From the NCBI GenBank assembly GCA_937902565.1, contig CALFMX010000293.1, positions 1 through 9,735 of the forward strand: DNA of 9,735 nucleotides, written 5' to 3'. Positions 6,217-9,735 of this stretch are shown here, piece after piece. Position 1 is the first letter of the stretch, and every line of letters starts with the position of its first letter. The position numbers and the translations under genes were made by a program. The DNA is from an uncultured Spirochaetales bacterium (GTDB taxonomy: Bacteria; Spirochaetota; Spirochaetia; Sphaerochaetales; Sphaerochaetaceae). The notes under the pieces are model-generated. The model was not told the origin of the DNA, searched no databases, and saw only the letters and a program-made list of their open reading frames with translations.

Positions 6217-6276
6217 AGGAAGATAATAAATATATAATATATAATAAATTAGTTATATATAATTCTTTTTCTTCCT
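6217..6276. repeat. Nested AT-rich inverted repeat
   Basis: The outer arms AGGAAGA (6217-6223) and TCTTCCT (6270-6276) enclose an inner pair ATATATAA (6237-6244) and TTATATAT (6253-6260) with an 8-base spacer. The interior is nearly all A and T. It lies in the gap between the divergent exported-protein gene and livK and may be a structural or regulatory element, or a boundary between the accessory and operon segments. From here to 6480 I see no gene. Confidence 0.5.
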
Positions 6277-6479
6277 ATGACAATAGGCATTGAATTGATG
6301 ATTTGTTAGTAAAATACCCTTATTTTTGCAAAAGTACACCAGTTGTACAAACTTGCGTTTTACTCACTTATGCTAGAAGTAGGTCAGATGTTGTTGGATG
6401 AATATACAGAAGAAAGAGAGGAATATGGAGAATAATGGGTCTTTGGTGAATGCTGGATGCATAAATTTTCATATTTTGC

Positions 6480-6508
6480 TTGTATAGGATGCATTTGACG
6501 GTGATAAT
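6480..6508 (+). promoter_or_regulatory. Candidate liv operon promoter
   Basis: -35 TTGTAT (6480-6485), a 17-base spacer, -10 GATAAT (6503-6508). A start near 6515 gives a leader of about 24 bases including the Shine-Dalgarno site TGGAGG (6528-6533). Confidence 0.45.
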
Positions 6509-6522
6509 GTCATATCTATCAC
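6501..6522. promoter_or_regulatory. Possible operator at the liv promoter
   Basis: GTGATA (6501-6506) and TATCAC (6517-6522), an inverted repeat with a 10-base spacer, overlaps the proposed -10 and transcription start. The binding protein is unknown. Confidence 0.35.
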
Positions 6523-6538
6523 TTCGTTGGAGGATTCT

Positions 6539-6679
6539 ATGAAGAAGCGCATTCTGTTACTGTCGGTTCTCGTACTAATCTCCTCCCTTCTCTTCGCTGC
6601 CGGAGGGGCAGAGAAGAAGGGTGGGGCCAAAGAAATTGTTGTCGGAGTATTCCAGCCCCTTACCGGAGAAGCTGCCTGA
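6539..6679 (+). pseudogene. livK: livK 5' fragment: signal peptide and first strand, then interrupted
   Basis: The original livK start: TGGAGG (6528-6533) lies 5 bases upstream of the ATG. The 46 codons encode a signal peptide (MKKRILLLSVLV, ending LLFAAGG) and the start of the mature binding protein, AKEIVVGVFQPLTGE, which is the first beta strand and ligand-loop entry of the Leu/Ile/Val-binding fold. A TGA at 6677 then ends the frame where the family would continue for another 10 or so residues before the IRYANK motif now found in another frame at 6821. The peptide alone cannot bind ligand, though it would be exported. The frame of this fragment differs from the rest of livK, so readthrough would not restore the protein. 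Confidence 0.8.
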
Positions 6680-6820
6680 CACAACAAGGAGTGATGGCAT
6701 GACGGCGGAAGCTGCACGTTCCCCTGGCGCGCGTGCCTGGGCGCGTTTTCGGCGCAACCGGCTGGGCTTTTACAGCCTGGTGCTATTTGTGGTGCTGTAT
6801 GCGTTTGCCACGTTCTCGGT
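6677..6820 (+). other. Inserted foreign segment resembling the start of yejE
   Basis: About 140 bases, with boundaries uncertain by 10 or so, that do not belong to livK. They carry AAGGAG (6686-6691), 7 bases, ATG (6699), and codons for SPGARAWARFRRNRLGFYSL followed by VLFVVLYAF. The ARFRRNRLGFYSL pattern followed by a membrane helix is characteristic of the N-terminus of YejE, the inner-membrane permease of an oligopeptide/microcin C ABC transporter in proteobacteria. Composition is very GC-rich (for example GGCGCGCGTGCCTGGGCGCG). The expected LivK residues between TGE and the IRYANK motif are missing, so the event is a replacement as well as an insertion. No terminal repeats or target duplication are visible. 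Confidence 0.75.
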
Positions 6821-7820
6821 CATCCGCTACGCCAACAAGGTATACCCCACCGTTGTCATCGATGGTGAGACCTACACCGTCAGGCTCGTAGAGGCTGACA
6901 ACAAGAGTGACAAGACCGAAGCCGTCACCGCTGCCCAGTCCCTGATCTCCAGCGGCGCATCGGTTATCATCGGCTCCTATGGAAGTGGCGTCAGCATCGC
7001 AGCCGGTGACATCTTCAATGACAACAAGGTGCCCGCCATCGGGGCGTCGTGCACCAACCCCCAGGTCACTGCAGGCAATGACTACTACTTCAGGGTCTGC
7101 TTCCTCGACCCCTTCCAGGGCACCGTCATGGCCAACTACGCCATCCAGGAGGGAGCCAAGAAGGCAGCCGTCATCACCCAGCTCGGTGATGACTACTCCT
7201 CCGGTTTGGGTAACTTCTTTGCCCGCGCCTTCAGAAGCCTCGGCGGCAGTGTGGTCAGTGAGCAGCAGTTCCAGACCAACGCCACCGACTTCAAGTCGAT
7301 TCTCACCAACATCAAGGCAGCCAACCCTGATGTGATCTTCGCCCCGTCTTCGATCGCCACCGCGCCGCTCATCATCAAGCAGGCGCGTGAGCTCGGCATC
7401 ACAGCGAAGATCATGGCAGGGGACACCTGGGAGAACTCCTCGATCATCGAGAACGCCGGGGTGAGCGCCGAAGGCGTCGTCCTCTCGACCTTCTTCGATG
7501 ACGCCGACCCGGCTACCGCCGAGGCGGGCACCTTCATCTCGGGCTTCAAGACCTTCCTGGTCGAGAACAAGCAGCCCGATATCATCCCGGCCGTCTCCGC
7601 TCTCGGCTACGATGCGTACCTCACTGCGCTGCGCGCCATCGAGATCGCCAACTCCACCAAGGGAAGTGCTATCCGCGACGCCCTTGAGAAGGTTGACATC
7701 GAAGGGGTGACCGGACGCATCATCTTTGATGAGAACGGGGACGCCGACAAGGACATGGCCTTTATCAAGGTTGTGGAGAACGGCCAGTTCAAGTTCCTCA
7801 AGACAGTCAGTGTTATTTAA
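6699..7820 (+). CDS. livK: Chimeric LivK: YejE-like membrane anchor fused to branched-chain amino-acid binding domain
   Basis: The most credible start for the remaining livK frame is the ATG at 6699 with AAGGAG 7 bases upstream, 20 bases after the stop of the livK 5' fragment; this gives 373 residues. Residues 1-22 are strongly basic (ARFRRNRLG), residues 23-42 form one hydrophobic helix, and from residue 43 (RYANKVYPTVV) the chain is an ordinary type I periplasmic binding protein (Peripla_BP_6). Visible family segments are IGSYGSGVSIAAGDIF and AIGASCTNPQVT, both ligand-contacting regions, GDDYSSGLG at the second-domain hinge, and YDAYLTALRAIEIA near the C-terminus. By the positive-inside rule the binding domain would sit outside the membrane, tethered. 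The first beta strand (VVVGVFQPLTG-like) is absent, so ligand binding may be damaged. Normally the protein delivers Leu/Ile/Val or related amino acids to LivHM. A longer frame from GTG 6621 exists but overlaps the old livK frame and has no ribosome-binding site. Confidence 0.75.
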   Translation: MTAEAARSPGARAWARFRRNRLGFYSLVLFVVLYAFATFSVIRYANKVYPTVVIDGETYTVRLVEADNKSDKTEAVTAAQSLISSGASVIIGSYGSGVSIAAGDIFNDNKVPAIGASCTNPQVTAGNDYYFRVCFLDPFQGTVMANYAIQEGAKKAAVITQLGDDYSSGLGNFFARAFRSLGGSVVSEQQFQTNATDFKSILTNIKAANPDVIFAPSSIATAPLIIKQARELGITAKIMAGDTWENSSIIENAGVSAEGVVLSTFFDDADPATAEAGTFISGFKTFLVENKQPDIIPAVSALGYDAYLTALRAIEIANSTKGSAIRDALEKVDIEGVTGRIIFDENGDADKDMAFIKVVENGQFKFLKTVSVI

Positions 7821-7831
7821 GGTATAGTGGG

Positions 7832-7872
7832 CAAGGTCGGGGCAGTGCCCCGGCCTTGGACCCTCTTTTTTT
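7832..7872 (+). terminator. Terminator or attenuator between livK and livH
   Basis: CAAGGTCGGGGC (7832-7843), loop AGT, GCCCCGGCCTTG (7847-7858): a 12-base stem with one G-U pair, followed after a short gap by a run of seven T (7866-7872). Partial termination here would keep the binding protein more abundant than the permeases, as is common in such operons. Confidence 0.8.
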
Positions 7873-7941
7873 ATGTTTTGTTGTGTGTTTGATTTTGCTT
7901 TTTTGCTGTTTGACTTTTTTGTTTTGTAGGGAGCACCACCG

Positions 7942-8823
7942 ATGAGCATGACTACGATCCTGCAGCACTGCCTGACAGGAATATCTTTGGGAGGAGCCTA
8001 CGCCTTGATTGCCATCGGCTATACGCTGGTCTATGGCATTCTCAGGCTCATCAACTTCGCCCATGGTGATATCTTCATGATGGCCGGCTACTTCATGATC
8101 TTCTCGCTTGCCAGCTTCCCCTGGCCGGTTGCGATCCTCATCACGCTGGTGGTCACCCCCGTGATGGGCATCGCTATCGAGCGCGTAGCGTACAAGCCGC
8201 TACGCGAAGCGCCTCGTATGTCCATCATGATCAGCGCAATCGGAGTCTCCTACCTCCTGCAGAACCTCTCTACCTATCTCTTTACCGCAATCCCCCGCGG
8301 CTACCCGGAGATCCCGTTTCTCAAGCGGATCTTCCGCGTCGGTGAGCTCTCCGCCTCCTTTGTCACGATCCTGACGCCGGTGCTGACCATCATCCTCGTG
8401 ATGGTCCTCATGACCCTTATCAACCGCACCAAGACCGGCATGGCGATGCGGGCGGTCTCCAAGGACTTCGAGACCGCCAAGCTGATGGGTATCAACATCA
8501 ACCTCATCATCTCGGTGACCTTCGCCATCGGCTCGCTTCTAGCCGCCGTCGGCTCGATCCTCTACTTCACCGACCGCATGTCGGTCACCCCCTTCAGCGG
8601 GACGCTGCCGGGGCTCAAGTGCTTTGTCGCTGCCGTCTTCGGCGGCATCGGGAACATCCCCGGGGCCGTGGTCGGCGGCTTCTTCATCGGCATCGTGGAG
8701 ACGCTGTTGGTAGCGCTGGGCTACTCTACCTTCAGCGATGCCTTCACCTTCCTGCTGTTGATCATCATGCTCCTGGTCAGGCCTACCGGCCTCTTTGGAG
8801 AAAGGAGCGTGGAGAAAGTATGA
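7942..8823 (+). CDS. livH: Branched-chain amino-acid ABC transporter permease LivH
   Basis: A 293-residue integral membrane protein of the usual length. Residues 17-43 carry the family hallmark GGAYALIAIGYTLVYGIL followed by RLINFAHGD. Residues about 166-184 (GMAMRAVSKDFETAKLMGI) form the EAA-like cytoplasmic loop that contacts the ATPases. Residues about 217-255 (GLKCFVAAVFGGIGNIPG and on) are the conserved C-terminal helices. It forms the translocation pore with LivM, is driven by LivG and LivF, and is fed by the LivK-type binding protein. AGGGAG (7928-7933) lies 8 bases upstream of the ATG at 7942; a second in-frame ATG at 7948 would be too close to matter much. The stop overlaps the livM start (ATGA), so the two subunits are translationally coupled. 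Confidence 0.95.
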   Translation: MSMTTILQHCLTGISLGGAYALIAIGYTLVYGILRLINFAHGDIFMMAGYFMIFSLASFPWPVAILITLVVTPVMGIAIERVAYKPLREAPRMSIMISAIGVSYLLQNLSTYLFTAIPRGYPEIPFLKRIFRVGELSASFVTILTPVLTIILVMVLMTLINRTKTGMAMRAVSKDFETAKLMGININLIISVTFAIGSLLAAVGSILYFTDRMSVTPFSGTLPGLKCFVAAVFGGIGNIPGAVVGGFFIGIVETLLVALGYSTFSDAFTFLLLIIMLLVRPTGLFGERSVEKV

Positions 8824-9735
8824 TGAAGAAGAAGATCAATAAAACCACCATCTACTCCCTGGTAGCCGCCCTCCTGTTCCTCGCCTTCCTCTACTGGCTC
8901 GATGCCAACCGCCTTACGCAGGGGATGGTCATCTCGGTTCTGCAGAAGGGGGCCATCCTCGCCCTCGTGGCAGTCTCGATGAACCTCCTCAACGGCTTCA
9001 CCGGTCTCTTCAGCCTCGGCCAGGCCGGCTTCATGTCCATCGGGGCGTACACCACCGCCATCCTCATCATCCCGGTCAAGAGCCTCGATGGTGTCTACTA
9101 CATGAACGGCATCCACCCCTCTATCATGAGGCTGAGAGTCCTGATGGGCGAGAGCCCCTCCGTCGTGCAGAGCCTCTACCCCTTCATCGCCCTGCTCATC
9201 GGCGGCATCCTTGCCGCCCTCATCGCCCTTTTGGTGGGCTTTGCGGTGCTGCGTCTGAAGAGCGACTACCTGGCCATTGCCACCCTCGGCCTCTCCGAGA
9301 TCGTGCGGGCGATCTTCTCCTCCCCGCAGTTCGACCAGATCACCAATGGCTCCTACGGCCTCAATAAGATCCCCAACTTCCCACCGATGCTCTGGGGCCT
9401 CATCCCCTCGCTCGTCACCCCCTTCATCATCACCGGGGTCTGTGTCGCCTTCATCGTGCTCCTCATCAACAGCTCCTACGGTCGTGCCTTCAAGGCGATC
9501 CGGGAGGATGAGATCGCAGCCGAGGCGATGGGGATAAGCCTCTACAAGCACAAGGAGATGAGCTTTGTGATCAGCTCGTTCTTCAGCGCCATCGCCGGCG
9601 GGATGCTGGCGATGTACATGCGTTCGATCGAGGCGAAGACCTTCTCCATCACGCTGACCTACGACATCCTCCTCATCGTCGTCATCGGCGGTATCGGCAG
9701 TGTCACCGGGATGGAGAAGGTCTTCGCCTCGATCG
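8820..9735 (+). CDS. livM: Branched-chain amino-acid ABC transporter permease LivM, partial
   Basis: The frame opens at ATG 8820, overlapping the livH stop by four bases, with GGAG (8811-8814) 5 bases upstream, and runs off the right edge after 305 codons. The product begins MMKKKINKTTIYSL. Residues about 54-80 (MNLLNGFTGLFSLGQAGFMS and on into IGAYT) are the family signature. Residues about 221-240 (GRAFKAIREDEIAAEAMGIS) are the EAA loop that docks on the LivG/LivF ATPases, and the GGIGSVTG turn near residue 290 is close to the usual C-terminal helices. About 10 or more helices are expected in the full protein, of which most are visible. It pairs with LivH as the second half of the pore. A rather long periplasmic loop (residues about 85-125) follows the first signature. 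Confidence 0.95.
   Translation, partial: MMKKKINKTTIYSLVAALLFLAFLYWLDANRLTQGMVISVLQKGAILALVAVSMNLLNGFTGLFSLGQAGFMSIGAYTTAILIIPVKSLDGVYYMNGIHPSIMRLRVLMGESPSVVQSLYPFIALLIGGILAALIALLVGFAVLRLKSDYLAIATLGLSEIVRAIFSSPQFDQITNGSYGLNKIPNFPPMLWGLIPSLVTPFIITGVCVAFIVLLINSSYGRAFKAIREDEIAAEAMGISLYKHKEMSFVISSFFSAIAGGMLAMYMRSIEAKTFSITLTYDILLIVVIGGIGSVTGMEKVFASI

Noticed and set aside
6783..7949. Long open frame of 388 codons on the minus strand opposite livK
   Set aside because: It is the antisense shadow of a GC-rich gene, with a low-complexity Gly/Asp/Val-rich product and no recognisable domain.
8721..9551. 276-codon minus-strand frame opposite livM
   Set aside because: Product is an acidic, His/Glu/Asp/Gly-rich mirror of livM codons; no ribosome-binding site or family.

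Overview
The window looks like a piece of a spirochaete chromosome or metagenome contig, most likely Sphaerochaeta or a close relative. This is an inference from the style of the branched-chain amino-acid transporter proteins and from a small exported protein with a short Lys-Lys signal peptide; no rRNA or other firm marker is present. Two compositions meet here. Positions 1 to about 6500 are an accessory region, mostly moderate to low in GC, with a defence/toxin-antitoxin locus, an intact insertion sequence, transposon debris and decayed genes. Positions from about 6540 to the end are a GC-rich housekeeping transporter operon.

Layout. (1) Positions 1-1064, minus strand: an AbiE-type toxin-antitoxin pair. 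The antitoxin/repressor AbiEi is complete; the nucleotidyltransferase toxin AbiEii runs off the left edge. Two strong palindromes lie over the presumed promoter (1076-1137). (2) 1140-1652: poorly coding DNA with a possible 34-codon ORF. (3) 1653-3570: a complete IS4/IS1634-type insertion sequence, transposase on the minus strand, about 30-bp terminal inverted repeats, no visible target duplication. (4) 3571-4400: decayed sequence with frameshifted, stop-ridden fragments. (5) 4432-4605: a small AT-rich gene of unknown function with a clear promoter and ribosome-binding site. (6) 4849-5208: the 3' remnant of an IS66-type transposase. (7) 5474-6175, minus strand: an exported 185-residue protein as a self-contained unit with consensus promoter, 5' hairpin and intrinsic terminator. 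(8) 6217-6276: a nested AT-rich palindrome. (9) 6480-9735: livK, livH and livM, with livM running off the right edge; livG and livF would be expected next.

The most unusual feature is in livK. The normal start and signal peptide are present (6539-6679), but after about 46 codons the gene is interrupted by roughly 140 bp that read as the ribosome-binding site, start codon and first transmembrane helix of yejE, an oligopeptide ABC transporter permease gene of proteobacterial type. After this piece the LivK mature domain resumes in frame with the yejE start codon. The locus could therefore encode an N-terminally membrane-anchored, slightly truncated solute-binding protein instead of a free periplasmic one. 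This could be a real gene-conversion or insertion event, or an assembly chimera; the sequence alone cannot decide.
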